DNA of 64,000 nucleotides from Bacteroidales bacterium (GCA_015060975.1 SUXI01000003.1:62001-126000), one strand, 5' to 3'. Shown: positions 49,533-59,800, counted from the first letter of the stretch. Notes: generated by a model not told the origin, from the letters alone. Translations and numbers: made by a program.

Positions 49533-50975
49533 ATGAAAATAGAGTCTCTCAAAACAGTCATTATCTTGTGTGCCATGGTGTTCTCTTCGCATGGCATTGC
49601 CCGAAGTCACGGCAACAGTGATACAATAGCGTTGTCGCTTGAACAGTGTATAACAATAGCACTTAGTGACAACCCAACGATTAAAGTCGCCGATATGGAG
49701 ATTAAAAGAATGGATTATTCAAAAAAGGAGACATTAGGACAGCTATTGCCTACAATAAGTTTTGGCGCACAGTATAATCGCACACTTGCAAAACAAGTGA
49801 TGTATCTTAATATGGGTGCTATGGGAGGCGGTTCATCGTCAAACACTACCGAAGAATCAACCGAGAATGTAGAATCAACCGAAAGCAATAGCAAGTCGAG
49901 CGGTGGCGGTGGTATAAAAATGGGTCTTGACAACTCTTGGTCAATGGGATTTTCGGCATCGATGCCTTTAATCGCCCCACAATTGTGGAAATCGCTGAAT
50001 CTTAGTGACAGCCAAATTTTACAATCAATAGAAACCGCACGCAAATCGCGCTTGGATTTGATTAATCAAGTAAAATCGGCATACTATGCCTTATTGTTGG
50101 CAAAAGATTCTCACAAGGTGATTCTTGAAAATTATGAAAACGCGAAAATCACTCATGATATTTATACAAAACAACATGAATTGGGTGCGGCGTCGGAATA
50201 TGATGTGTTGCGCACATCGGTTGCTGTAAAAAATGTTGAACCTGAACTTTTGCAAGCCGAAATTGCCATTAAACAAGCCCGACTACAATTGTCGATTCTG
50301 ATGGGGATGGATGTGGCGGTTGCTTTTGAGCCGACAACCACACTTGCCGATTATGAAAAGACAATGTATGCCGATGTGCTTTCGATAAATCGTTCGATAG
50401 AGCAAAACTCCGATTTAAAAATGCTTGACATTCAAACACAATCATTGAAAGATGTGCTTGATGTTCAAAAAATGGCATGGTATCCAACACTTGCGTTAAG
50501 CGCTAACTATAATTGGACATCAATGTCGGATGGTAACCCTTTGAAGAATTTTCGTTGGAGTCCTTACTCTACAGTAGGGTTGACATTGTCAATTCCTATT
50601 TTTCAAGGGGGACAACGATATACAAAAATTAAACAAGCTGAAATTCAGGTTAGTGAAATGAAGTTTCAACGTGAGAATCTTAAGCGTTCGATCAATATGC
50701 AAGTTGACTTGGCAATTGACAACATCAACAAAAACGTTAAACAAATCGCATCGAGTGCCGAAAGTGTGAAGCAAGCCGATAAAGCTCACGATATTATGGA
50801 AAAAAGTTTCAAAATCGGAGCTGCTTCATATCTCGATCTCCGCGATTCGGAACTCGCCCTCACACGTTCATGTTTGGCATATTATCAATCAATTTATAAT
50901 TATTTGATTGCCAACAGCGATCTTGAACTATTGTTAGGGAACGCCGATGTTGAGCGTTACACAACAACCGATTAA
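49533..50975 (+). CDS. TolC-family outer-membrane efflux protein
   Basis: Start at 49533 (480 residues), with a signal peptide (TVIILCAMVFSSHGIA). Two OEP repeats are visible: 'LSLEQCITIALSDNPTIKVA' begins the first, and the second half has 'NFRWSPYSTVGLTLSIPIFQ'. 'HELGAASEYDVLRTSVAVKN' and 'IGAASYLDLRDSELALTRS' are the paired conserved motifs of the helical barrel. A Ser/Gly/Glu-rich low-complexity loop lies at about residues 90-130. It forms the outer-membrane channel for the adaptor and RND pump encoded 33 bp and 1.1 kb downstream. It is the first gene of a four-gene operon. Confidence 0.92.
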   Translation: MKIESLKTVIILCAMVFSSHGIARSHGNSDTIALSLEQCITIALSDNPTIKVADMEIKRMDYSKKETLGQLLPTISFGAQYNRTLAKQVMYLNMGAMGGGSSSNTTEESTENVESTESNSKSSGGGGIKMGLDNSWSMGFSASMPLIAPQLWKSLNLSDSQILQSIETARKSRLDLINQVKSAYYALLLAKDSHKVILENYENAKITHDIYTKQHELGAASEYDVLRTSVAVKNVEPELLQAEIAIKQARLQLSILMGMDVAVAFEPTTTLADYEKTMYADVLSINRSIEQNSDLKMLDIQTQSLKDVLDVQKMAWYPTLALSANYNWTSMSDGNPLKNFRWSPYSTVGLTLSIPIFQGGQRYTKIKQAEIQVSEMKFQRENLKRSINMQVDLAIDNINKNVKQIASSAESVKQADKAHDIMEKSFKIGAASYLDLRDSELALTRSCLAYYQSIYNYLIANSDLELLLGNADVERYTTTD

Positions 50976-51008
50976 TTAAAGCACATTATCTAAAAAATAT
51001 CATAACTC

Positions 51009-52076
51009 ATGAAAATATATAGCAAATCATTGGCTTATTTAGCGGTTGCGCTATCAATGGCAGCCTGCTCATCGAAAGAAGAAACAGCACAAATAGCTGA
51101 AGTAGAAGAACTCCCATTGGTTGATGTGTTGCAGGTTTCGGCACAAGATGTAGATCAAGTGAATGAATACACTGCAACGGTCGAAGCCGATAATATCAAC
51201 AATATTTCCCCTTCGGCACCTAATCGCATAAAAAACATCCTTGTGGATGTGGGGTCACAGGTGCGTCGAGGTCAAACTCTTGTTATTCTTGACGAATCAA
51301 ATACCGACCAATTAAAAGTACGTCTCGATCATGCTCAACTCGAATATGACCGAGCTAAAAATCTGCTTGAAATAGGCTCAGGCACGCAACAATCTGTTGA
51401 CCAACGATTAACTGAGCTTGAAGCGTTGAAGAGCCAGTATAAAAATATGATGGAAAATACCGTGCTTACATCTCCAATAAGTGGAGTGGTTACTGCTCGT
51501 AATTATGATCCGGGCGACATGACAGGCGTAAATCCAATATTGACTATCGGTCAATTAAGTCCATACGTCAATGTTATGATCAATGTAACCGAAGGTGACT
51601 ACAGCAAAATCAAAAATGGCATGGAAGTTGGTGTGAAATTTGATGTTTATCCCAATGAAACATTCACCGGGAAAGTGAAACGCATCTATCCTACCATTGA
51701 CCCTTCAACACGCACATTCACAGTGGAAATAGGCATAAATAATCCCCAACAACGCATAAAACCGGGTATGTTTGCCCGTGTGGCTATAAACCTCGGCACT
51801 GTAAATCATGTAGTGGTTCCCGACAGAGCTGTTGTTAAGCAATCAGGCTCAGGTAATAAATATGTATATGTTTATAATGATGGTACCGTATCATATAATA
51901 AAGTTGAACTTGGACAACGTCTAAATGATGCATACGAGGTGATTTCGGGTGTTGAAAATGGCGCATTCGTCGTAATATCAGGACAGAATCAGCTCACCAA
52001 TGGCGCAAAGGTGGAATTGATAAAACGTGACGCCTCGGGTAACGCTACCGTAGCCGATTCTACAATAACAAAATAA
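51009..52076 (+). CDS. RND efflux periplasmic adaptor (membrane fusion) lipoprotein
   Basis: 355 residues with a lipobox (MAAC, Cys20). The lipoyl/barrel-sandwich halves are 'GSQVRRGQTLVILDESNTDQ' and 'ENTVLTSPISGVVTARNYDP', with a short alpha-hairpin between them. The beta-barrel domain has 'NVTEGDYSKIKNGMEVGVKF' and 'YPTIDPSTRTFTVEIGINNP', and the membrane-proximal domain 'VVVPDRAVVKQSGSGNKYVY'. It bridges the RND pump and the TolC-like channel. 33 bp behind the TolC gene and 46 bp before the pump gene. Confidence 0.93.
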   Translation: MKIYSKSLAYLAVALSMAACSSKEETAQIAEVEELPLVDVLQVSAQDVDQVNEYTATVEADNINNISPSAPNRIKNILVDVGSQVRRGQTLVILDESNTDQLKVRLDHAQLEYDRAKNLLEIGSGTQQSVDQRLTELEALKSQYKNMMENTVLTSPISGVVTARNYDPGDMTGVNPILTIGQLSPYVNVMINVTEGDYSKIKNGMEVGVKFDVYPNETFTGKVKRIYPTIDPSTRTFTVEIGINNPQQRIKPGMFARVAINLGTVNHVVVPDRAVVKQSGSGNKYVYVYNDGTVSYNKVELGQRLNDAYEVISGVENGAFVVISGQNQLTNGAKVELIKRDASGNATVADSTITK

Positions 52077-52122
52077 ACCACATTATTAACGAACATATTA
52101 ATCTCAATAATATTATACTGCT

Positions 52123-55100
52123 ATGAGTTTATATGCAAGTGCGGTGAAGCGACCTATCATGACAACGCTTTGTTTCGTTGCCATAACGATTATGGGGTTA
52201 TTCTCGCTATCAACTCTCCCTATCGACCTTTTTCCCGATATTGAAACCAACACCATTATGGTTATGACTTCATATCCGGGAGCAAGTGCTCAAGATATTG
52301 AACAAAACGTGACTCGACCCCTTGAAAACACACTTAACTCGGTTGAGCACTTAAAACATATATCATCAAAATCGCGCGAAAATATCTCGGTGATTACCCT
52401 TGAATTTGAATTTGGTTACGACATCAACGCATTAACAAATGATGTGCGTGACAAACTCGACATGGTGGAAAGTGCATTGCCCGATGACGCCGAAAATCCT
52501 ATCATCTTCAAATTCAGTACCGACATGATTCCAATCATGTTGCTGTCGGTTCAAGCCGATGAAAGTATGCCGGGGTTATATAAAATTCTCGACGATGCGG
52601 TGGCTAATCCTTTGGCTCGTGTTGATGGGGTAGGTTCGGTGTCAATTTCTGGTGCGCCAAAACGTGAAATCCATGTATATGTTGATCCTGTTCGTCTCGA
52701 AGCATACAACCTCACGATAGAAGCAATTTCGGCTTTAATCGCCGCCGAAAACAGAAACATTCCGGGGGGGAACTTCGATATCGGTTCTGATACTTATTCA
52801 CTACGCGTGCAAGGTGAATTTATCTCTCCCGAACAAATGAGTGAGATTGTGGTAGGTTCCTACGGAGGTAAAAACATCTATTTGAAAGATGTGGCACGAA
52901 TAGATGACTCTCTTGAGGAACGAGCACAACAAACACATACCGATGGAATCAAAGGTGCGATGATTGTAATCCAAAAACAATCGGGAGCCAACTCGGTTGA
53001 AATTTCCGATAAGGTACTCAAGATGATTCCTTCATTACAAAAACGCCTCCCTTCAGATGTAAAGCTTGACATCATAGTAGATACTTCTGAAAACATTCGC
53101 AACACAATCGACTCTCTTGTTGAGACAGTGATGTATGCTCTTTTATTCGTTGTTATTGTTGTGTTTGGCTTCCTTGGTCGTTGGCGTGCGACGATGATTA
53201 TCTGTATCACAATTCCTATCTCATTGATTGCTTCGTTTATATACCTTGCAATGACAGGAACGAGTCTTAACATTATCTCGTTGTCATCACTCTCAATATC
53301 TATAGGTATGGTGGTGGATGATGCTATTGTTGTTCTCGAAAATGTGACAACTCATATTGAGCGTGGTAGTGATCCGAAACAGGCCGCTGTGCATGGAACC
53401 AACGAAGTGGGTATATCGGTTATAGCATCAACACTCACATTGATTGCCGTATTCTTCCCGTTGACACTTGTGACAGGTATGACAGGGGTGTTGTTCCAAC
53501 AACTCGGTTGGATGGTGACTATCATGATGATTATCTCTACAACTTGCGCATTGTCACTCACCCCAATGCTTTGTTCTCAACTTCTTCGCAAAGGTGTGAA
53601 ACATGGTAAATTCTACAACATATTCTTTACTCCTATCAATAAAGGTCTTGATGCTCTTGACCGTGCATACGGACGTTCGCTTGAATTTGTTGTGCGCCAC
53701 AAAGTCTCAACAATCATCGTTTGTACCGCAATTTTCATTGCATCAATATTCTTGTTGAGATTTGTGGGAACAGAATTTTTCCCGACATCAGACAATGGTC
53801 GTCTTGGGGTCTCTCTTGAATTGCCTATCGGAACTCGTGTTGAAATCGCCGATGAGGTTACGGCGCGGCTTGCAAAAGAATGGCGTGAAAAATATCCCGA
53901 AATAAAGACCCTCAACTATACCACAGGGCAAGCTTCAAGTGATAACACTTTCGCATCATTGCAAGATAATGGATCGCACATCGTTTCGATGAACATAAAG
54001 CTCGTAAACTTGGAAGAACGCGATCGGGGCATTGTTGAAATCGCCGACCTTATGCGTGAAGACCTCAAACGCTATCCTGAGTTTAAGAAACAACAAGTAA
54101 ATGTGGGCGGCAGCCGTGGTGGTGGTATGAGCGGTCAATCAACAATCGACTATGAAATCTATGGTTATGATTTTGAAGAAACCGACTCTGTTGCTCAACA
54201 ACTAAAACGTGTGCTTCAAGGCATTAAGGGTACTGCCGACATCACTATTTCCCGTTCAGACTATCAACCCGAATATCAAGTTGATTTCGATCGTGAAAAA
54301 TTGGCAATATATGGTTTGAACCTTCAAACGGCTGCCACCTATCTTCGTAATCGCATCAATGGAACGACTGCATCATTATATCGAGAAGATGGAGAAGAAT
54401 ATGACATCAAAGTTATGTATGCGCCCGAGCATCGCACATCAATCGAAGATATTGAAAACATTCTTATATATAACTCAAGTGGAAATGCCGTAAGAATTAA
54501 AGATGTGGGTACTGTAGTTGAACGATTCTCTCCACCTACAATTGAGCGTAAAGACCGAGAACGTATCATCACCGTTTCAACTGTTGTTTCGGGTGTGCCT
54601 ATGAGTGAAGTGGTTGCCGCCTCACAAGTGGAAATCGACAAGATGGACATCCCTTCCGGCATAGCAATCGAACTTGCAGGTAGCTATGAGGACCAACAAG
54701 AATCGTTTGCCGATTTGTTGTTGCTTGGTGTTCTCATAATAATTTTGGTTTATATCGTAATGGCCGCCCAGTTTGAATCGTATGTATATCCGGGTATTAT
54801 TATGACTTCATTGCCGTTTGCATTTACCGGTATTTTCTTGTTATTATTCCTCACCGGAAACAATCTCAACGTAATGTCAATGATTGGGGCGATTATGTTG
54901 ATAGGTATTGTAGTGAAAAATGGTATTGTGCTTATAGACTACATCTCACTTAACCGCGAACGTGGTATGTCTATTCGAGTTTCTGTGGTTGATGGTGGTG
55001 AATCTCGTCTTCGTCCTATTGTGATGACTGCATTAACCACTATTCTTGGCATGGTGCCAATGGCAGTAGGGTCTGGTGAAGGTGCCGAAATGTGGCGACC

Positions 55101-55266
55101 AATGGGTGTTGCCGTAATTGGAGGTTTGACTTTCTCCACATTATTGACATTGTTTTATACTCCGGCGATGTATTGTATGTTTGCCGCGGTGGGAGTGAAA
55201 CGCTCACGTCGCAAAAACCGCAAAGCATTAGCTAAAAAAGCAAAAGAAGATGCTAATTTAATCTAA
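52123..55266 (+). CDS. RND efflux pump permease (AcrB/HAE1 class)
   Basis: 1047 residues. The topology is standard: a first membrane helix at about 12-32, a large periplasmic porter domain, helices 2-6 at about 335-500, a second periplasmic half, and helices 8-12 at about 865-1035. 'LPIDLFPDIETNTIMVMTSY' and 'YPGASAQDIEQNVTRPLENT' mark the porter. The proton-relay acidic pair lies in 'ISIGMVVDDAIVVLENVTTH'. It matches HAE1-type drug/hydrophobe exporters rather than metal-specific HME pumps, whose charged motifs I do not see. The substrate is unknown. It is third of four genes; a PII-like gene follows by 13 bp. Confidence 0.93.
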   Translation: MSLYASAVKRPIMTTLCFVAITIMGLFSLSTLPIDLFPDIETNTIMVMTSYPGASAQDIEQNVTRPLENTLNSVEHLKHISSKSRENISVITLEFEFGYDINALTNDVRDKLDMVESALPDDAENPIIFKFSTDMIPIMLLSVQADESMPGLYKILDDAVANPLARVDGVGSVSISGAPKREIHVYVDPVRLEAYNLTIEAISALIAAENRNIPGGNFDIGSDTYSLRVQGEFISPEQMSEIVVGSYGGKNIYLKDVARIDDSLEERAQQTHTDGIKGAMIVIQKQSGANSVEISDKVLKMIPSLQKRLPSDVKLDIIVDTSENIRNTIDSLVETVMYALLFVVIVVFGFLGRWRATMIICITIPISLIASFIYLAMTGTSLNIISLSSLSISIGMVVDDAIVVLENVTTHIERGSDPKQAAVHGTNEVGISVIASTLTLIAVFFPLTLVTGMTGVLFQQLGWMVTIMMIISTTCALSLTPMLCSQLLRKGVKHGKFYNIFFTPINKGLDALDRAYGRSLEFVVRHKVSTIIVCTAIFIASIFLLRFVGTEFFPTSDNGRLGVSLELPIGTRVEIADEVTARLAKEWREKYPEIKTLNYTTGQASSDNTFASLQDNGSHIVSMNIKLVNLEERDRGIVEIADLMREDLKRYPEFKKQQVNVGGSRGGGMSGQSTIDYEIYGYDFEETDSVAQQLKRVLQGIKGTADITISRSDYQPEYQVDFDREKLAIYGLNLQTAATYLRNRINGTTASLYREDGEEYDIKVMYAPEHRTSIEDIENILIYNSSGNAVRIKDVGTVVERFSPPTIERKDRERIITVSTVVSGVPMSEVVAASQVEIDKMDIPSGIAIELAGSYEDQQESFADLLLLGVLIIILVYIVMAAQFESYVYPGIIMTSLPFAFTGIFLLLFLTGNNLNVMSMIGAIMLIGIVVKNGIVLIDYISLNRERGMSIRVSVVDGGESRLRPIVMTALTTILGMVPMAVGSGEGAEMWRPMGVAVIGGLTFSTLLTLFYTPAMYCMFAAVGVKRSRRKNRKALAKKAKEDANLI

Positions 55267-55279
55267 ACAACTTGACAAC

Positions 55280-55573
55280 ATGAAATCTATATTAATAACA
55301 TTCGACCAAGCCTATTATGAACGCATAATTGATATGCTCGAACGCAACAATTGCCGTGGATTTACTGCTTGGCAAGAAGTACAAGGGCGTGGCTCTCATA
55401 AAGGAGAGCCACACTATGGCTCTCACGCCTGGCCATCGCTTGCATCAGCTATCATTACCGTGGTAGAAGATAACCGAGTGGATAATGTGCTTGAAATTTT
55501 GCATCAAATGGATGTTGAAACACCTAAATTAGGGCTTCGGGCATTCGTTTGGAACATAGAAAAAACAATTTAA
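55280..55573 (+). CDS. Small PII-like protein at the end of the RND efflux operon
   Basis: 97 residues with no signal peptide. The pattern is a ferredoxin-like/PII fold: 'KSILITFDQAYYERIIDMLE', 'GFTAWQEVQGRGSHKGEPHY' with the glycine/His-rich loop where PII proteins carry the T-loop base, and 'AIITVVEDNRVDNVLEILHQ'. Similar PII-like or DUF3240-type proteins sit beside RND exporters in other bacteria and may sense a ligand or metal. The start lies 13 bp after the permease stop, so it is translated with the pump. The actual ligand and any contact with the pump are inference. Confidence 0.72.
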   Translation: MKSILITFDQAYYERIIDMLERNNCRGFTAWQEVQGRGSHKGEPHYGSHAWPSLASAIITVVEDNRVDNVLEILHQMDVETPKLGLRAFVWNIEKTI

Positions 55574-55583
55574 TGCAAAAATA

Positions 55584-55615
55584 TTTGCACGATTACGGAA
55601 AAGTTTCTATCTTTG
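55584..55615 (+). promoter_or_regulatory. tRNA-Leu promoter
   Basis: TTTG at 55584-55587, a 20-bp spacer and TATCTTTG at 55608-55615. Full -33/-7 consensus, 14 bp before the tRNA. Confidence 0.8.
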
Positions 55616-55629
55616 CACTCGTAATCATT

Positions 55630-55711
55630 GCGCGCGTGGCGTAATTGGTAGCCGCGCTAGACTTAGGATCTAGTGTCGTGAGACGTGGGGGTTCGAGTCC
55701 CTTCGCGCGCA
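55630..55711 (+). tRNA. tRNA-Leu (anticodon UAG)
   Basis: 82 nt. Acceptor GCGCGCG pairs with CGCGCGC, discriminator A. D arm with GTAATTGGTAG, anticodon stem CTAGA/TCTAG around loop CTTAGGA (TAG anticodon), a long variable arm typical of class II tRNA, then a T arm with GGTTCGAGTCC. The 3' CCA is not encoded. Confidence 0.93.
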
Positions 55712-55720
55712 CAAAGCCTG

Positions 55721-55757
55721 AAAAGAGGAAAATTCGTTAAATTTTCCTCTTTTTTAT
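55721..55757 (+). terminator. Intrinsic terminator after tRNA-Leu
   Basis: Perfect 14-bp stem AAAAGAGGAAAATT / AATTTTCCTCTTTT with a 5-base loop and a T-run. Confidence 0.9.
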
Positions 55758-55822
55758 TTTTATAACTCGCTGATTCCCAGGTTATGCAAAGCGCAAAAGC
55801 CGGAATGTGCAGGTGATTTTTG

Positions 55823-56515
55823 TTATTGAAAAACGCTTTTTATAAGAAACCATGAGATGGGGACAAGTAGAGAGGGAAGCATGTTTAGGGTTTTACAGTC
55901 TTTTAGTTTCAGTAGCGATAGCCCCGAAGCGACAATCATCAAACCACCTACAATAAGTAGCTCTGCCATGAGAGCTTCGCTTATGGCAGTGCTTGATACT
56001 TTTGCCACTAAATAAAATATTCCTTGCCAGCAGAACAGCACAGGTGCTGCAAGTATCATCCATATACCGTAGGTGCTGGCAAATACGGCTGATGTAACCA
56101 AGTCGAGTGTCGCATTGGTAAAAAGAAAGGTGTTGTCGCCTTTTAGTGCGCTTATCACCGGTCCGAGCATGGCAAGTGGTCCGATACAATATAGCAGAAT
56201 GGCTGTTGATAAACCATCGGCCAAATTAGTGTTCTTGTTGTTTTTCGAGCGTTTGTTTACCATGTTGGCAAATCGTCCGTCGAGATTTAGCGCAGTGCCT
56301 ATGACACTACCCAAAGCAATAGATACAATGAATAACACCGGATATTCGCTTTCCCCGAAGTTGCTAATCACAGCATTAAGCCCGATACCAAGGCATGCCA
56401 ATCCAAGTGCGGTATATAATGTATCTTTATATTTCTCTTTTATGCCTCTATTCATCACGGCACCCACTATGCTGCCAACGATAATGGTACAGGTGTTTAC
56501 TATTGTTCCAATCAT
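55823..56515 (-). CDS. DUF554 family membrane protein
   Basis: 230 residues with about six or seven hydrophobic helices. The beginning 'MIGTIVNTCTIIVGSIVGAV' and 'ALGLACLGIGLNAVISNF', 'VSIALGSVIGTALNLDGRF', 'ILLYCIGPLAMLGPVISALK' and 'LIVGGLMIVASGLSLLKLKD' are the DUF554 (YdfK-type) pattern. The molecular function of this family is not established; a small-molecule transport role is often suggested. It stands alone on the minus strand with a -7 element 28 bp upstream of its ATG. Confidence 0.9.
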   Translation of the reverse strand: MIGTIVNTCTIIVGSIVGAVMNRGIKEKYKDTLYTALGLACLGIGLNAVISNFGESEYPVLFIVSIALGSVIGTALNLDGRFANMVNKRSKNNKNTNLADGLSTAILLYCIGPLAMLGPVISALKGDNTFLFTNATLDLVTSAVFASTYGIWMILAAPVLFCWQGIFYLVAKVSSTAISEALMAELLIVGGLMIVASGLSLLKLKDCKTLNMLPSLLVPISWFLIKSVFQ

Positions 56516-56542
56516 TTTTTTTGTTACTAAAATATTGATTTA

Positions 56543-56550
56543 CAAAGGTA
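56543..56550 (-). promoter_or_regulatory. -7 promoter element of the DUF554 gene
   Basis: On the minus strand TACCTTTG, 28 bp before the ATG. No clear -33. Confidence 0.5.
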
Positions 56551-56554
56551 ATAA

Positions 56555-56710
56555 TTTTTTCAAAATACATAATTTGCTGAGGTGTGTCAATTATTGAATT
56601 TTGGCACACCTCTGTCTTAATCGGGGCTACCTAAGCCGGTTTTATGATATTATAGTTTTATGCCTGATTTTTTGAGCTTTTTGTCTGATTTTTACCCGAT
56701 TTTGAATAAA
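56555..56710. repeat. Possible degenerate second copy of the palindromic element
   Basis: Bounded by TTTTTTCAAAA and TTTTGAATAAA, a 10/11 inverted match to each other and close to the ends of the 47969-48100 element. Both copies contain a GGCTAC-nn-TAAGC stretch and follow or contain the GAGGTGTGTCAAT hairpin. It has no gene. AT-richness makes a chance match of the ends possible. Confidence 0.35.
56580..56614. repeat. Hairpin sharing GAGGTGTGTCAAT with the 47879 terminator
   Basis: GAGGTGTGTCAA pairs with TTGGCACACCTC (12 bp, G-U included) around a 10-11-base loop. It is not followed by a strong T-run. The related hairpin 8.7 kb away suggests a dispersed short repeat. Confidence 0.5.
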
Positions 56711-56734
56711 TAAAGGATGGAAAGTGTGTTAAAA

Positions 56735-56780
56735 TGTGTTAAATGGGGGGGGGTAAGATATATTTGGTAATTTTACCAAA
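56735..56780 (+). promoter_or_regulatory. Promoter with a G9 spacer and an inverted repeat over the -7 element
   Basis: -7 TATATTTG at 56759-56766; a -33-like TGTG at 56735-56738 gives a 20-bp spacer. Nine consecutive G (56745-56753) lie in that spacer, so slippage would change promoter spacing. A perfect 8-bp inverted repeat TTTGGTAA-TT-TTACCAAA (56763-56780) overlaps the -7 element, a typical repressor-operator position. The gene it would drive starts at 56839. The -33 match is only 3 of 4. Confidence 0.5.
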
Positions 56781-56838
56781 ATTTAATCAAAAATAATAGG
56801 ATTAGTCTTTATTGAGTAATAATTAAAACCATAATATT

Positions 56839-59800
56839 ATGAAACAAAAATTTTTCCTTTTTTTATCGGCTTTTGTGATTTTTATTGACACAATTCAAAT
56901 TGCAAATGCTTCAGCAAGTAACTATAAAATCAATAAGCCTGTTCAAGTATGGGAACAAAGCGCACCATACGATGTAACTAAGCAATTTAGACAAGCTGCT
57001 ATAGTTAATGACATTATGTATGTCCTTCCTGCACCAAATTCAGAATCGGAATTGCATAAACTAACCAATTTATCTGGCGAAACTTATTATGTTACAAAAG
57101 GTTATCGGTTTGGGGAAAATATGAACGAAGTGTGGTCGGCAGGTGGTCCTGCAGGATTTGCATACTTATATACAAATTCAACTGCAGAGTCTAACACCAT
57201 AGCTCTTAACTCTTATGCTGGACCTGCGTTTGCGGCTGATGATGCGGGGAATTTATATGCAAAATCGGTAAAAACGTTAGCTTTGCCTGTAGCAACTGCA
57301 TGGGCGGAGCCAATGGGTGGTATTACGTCTTGGCTCAGTACTGCTTTGCCAGGTAGTGGAATCCCTGGTACAAAATATGGTGTTGATTTTTCAGCTAAAG
57401 GCAAAATTGCTCGAGCTGACTTTATGAGTGCTAATGGTGATGGTGTTAATGGAACGGCATATCTTTGGTTCACTCCAAATGGTTCATCAACAATAACACG
57501 TGTAGAGGTGACTCAAAAGGCTGTAACTTCAGCACATACATTATTTAATATTCCTACTGCTGTAGGAGAGTGCCATTCTTTAGACTATGTCAATGAATAT
57601 GCAATAGGGAAGTTGATTTATAATGATTGGGCATCTACATCTGGGAAATTATATCGTGGCACATATGCAAGTGGCTCTACAATTGTAACATGGGAAGACC
57701 TCGGCCTCAATGTATATGCTCATGGAGCGACTGCGTTTGAACTCGCAGGACATGAAATAATCGCATATTCATCATCTTCCACGCAAGTAACGTTATATGA
57801 TTATACTGCAAGATCGGTTATTGCAACTATCTCTCCTTTCCCTAATGCATCAATAGATAGCTATGTGACTCACTCGTTGAATGCGATAGTATCAGATAAC
57901 TTAGCTAATTTTTATGTTTGGGTGCCTGGAGTGGGGGCAAAGAAATATACTATAACAGCATCAGCTATTACCGATTCTGATTTAAGTGAATATTATGTAT
58001 ATATTAAAAATACAGAAAATTGGGAGCAACCGTATGCTTTTGCGTATAATAGTGTAGATACCAGTACTTATGCTTTTCCAGGAGAGCCAATGGTACAACA
58101 AAGTAATGGATTATGGAAGTATGAAGTCCGAGATAGTTCAGTCCCAACCAAAATTATATTCAGTGACAATGGTATGTATAAAACATTGGATTTGGATTAT
58201 ATAAATGCTAAAATATATGATTGTAGCGGAAAAGTTGTAGGAGATGGAACAAATCCTATATGTCCGACTATTCAAGATATAAAAAAAGAATCGATAGACT
58301 CGATTGTTGATTGGAATGATATGTCTTCCCCTCATCAAATTAAAATTACAGGAACTTATCTTAACGAAACCGGAGATAAAGGAGCTATATATTATTCTGT
58401 AAATAATGGCGATTGGATAATATGTACCGATACTATTGCTCCCGGTGATACATTCAACTGCATAATCAATCCATCTTTTAATCCCGATTACAAATATCAA
58501 TCTATAAAATTGAGAGCAAGAGACATTGCCAATATGTTTTCAGTTATAGATGAAACCATAATTACAAATATAAACTCATTTAACGTCAGCGGACTAAATT
58601 CAATGGAATATACAGGTAATGTAATTGAATTGCCTGGTTTGATAGTTACCGATCCTTCAACAAGTCTAATATTGACTAAAGATGTTGATTATAGTGTTGA
58701 ATATTCCAATAATATCAATGCCGGTACAGCAAATACTATAATAAAAGGAGTTTATCCCAATACGATAGGAACTTCAATATATAATTTTAAAATATTACCA
58801 ACACCAATAGATGGTACTATAAGTTTTGTTGTTACCGATACAACTTATGTATTCAACAAATGCGAAATTTGTCCTGAAGTGAAAATTTATGACAATCGAT
58901 TTGGCGAACTTGTAAAAAACAAAGATTATGCGGTTTCATATAAAAATAATATTTATCCGGGTAATGCCTATGTATATGTAAACGGACTTGGTAATTTCAG
59001 CAAAAATGATAGTATAAGTACATCATTTGAAATTAAGCGACGAGATCTGACAGTTTCAGATATAATAGTCAATGTGCCTGAAAACTTGATGTATGACGGC
59101 GATTGTCATGGAATTATAATAACCCCAATCGAAGGTATGGGAGAATACACCATAACATATTTCAATGAAGATAGTATTATAGTGGATTCAATCCCCTCCG
59201 AGCCTGGTATATATTCAGCATCATTACAAATTTCGGAAGGGGCTTATTATAATGCAATAAATATTGATAACATTGCTCAATATACAATTTATGAAGCAAA
59301 TGAAGATGATTGGAATGCTCTAATTGCATTATACAATTCAACCAACGGAGCAACATGGATTAATACATGGAATGTTGCGAATGGTATTAAAGCTATGAGC
59401 AAATTATATGGTGTAACTTTTGATAAAGGTAGAGTAAAATCAATAGTTTTACCTGACAATAATTTGAGTGGCGGTATTCCTGCTGAAATATTTTCGCTTC
59501 CAATGCTTGAATCATTAAATTTAAGCAAAAATCTATTAACCGGTAATATGCCATCAATAACGTCTTCTCCCATAAAAAATATAGATATATCCAATAACGC
59601 ATTGACCGGAAACATAGGCGAATTTATAAGCATGTTGCCTAACATAGAACGCATCAAAGCGTCAAATAATTGCATTTCGCAAATTTTGCCGGCGTTTGAC
59701 AAAAACAACATTAATGTAGAACTCAACAACCAGATATTGAATGATACAATAACATTAAACATGACATCAAACGCATCTTTATTGATGAGTTTATACACTA

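Noticed and set aside
52764..52770. Run of seven G inside the RND permease gene
   Set aside because: It encodes the normal Pro-Gly-Gly stretch, the frame is intact, and the run is shorter than the C10 and G9 tracts.
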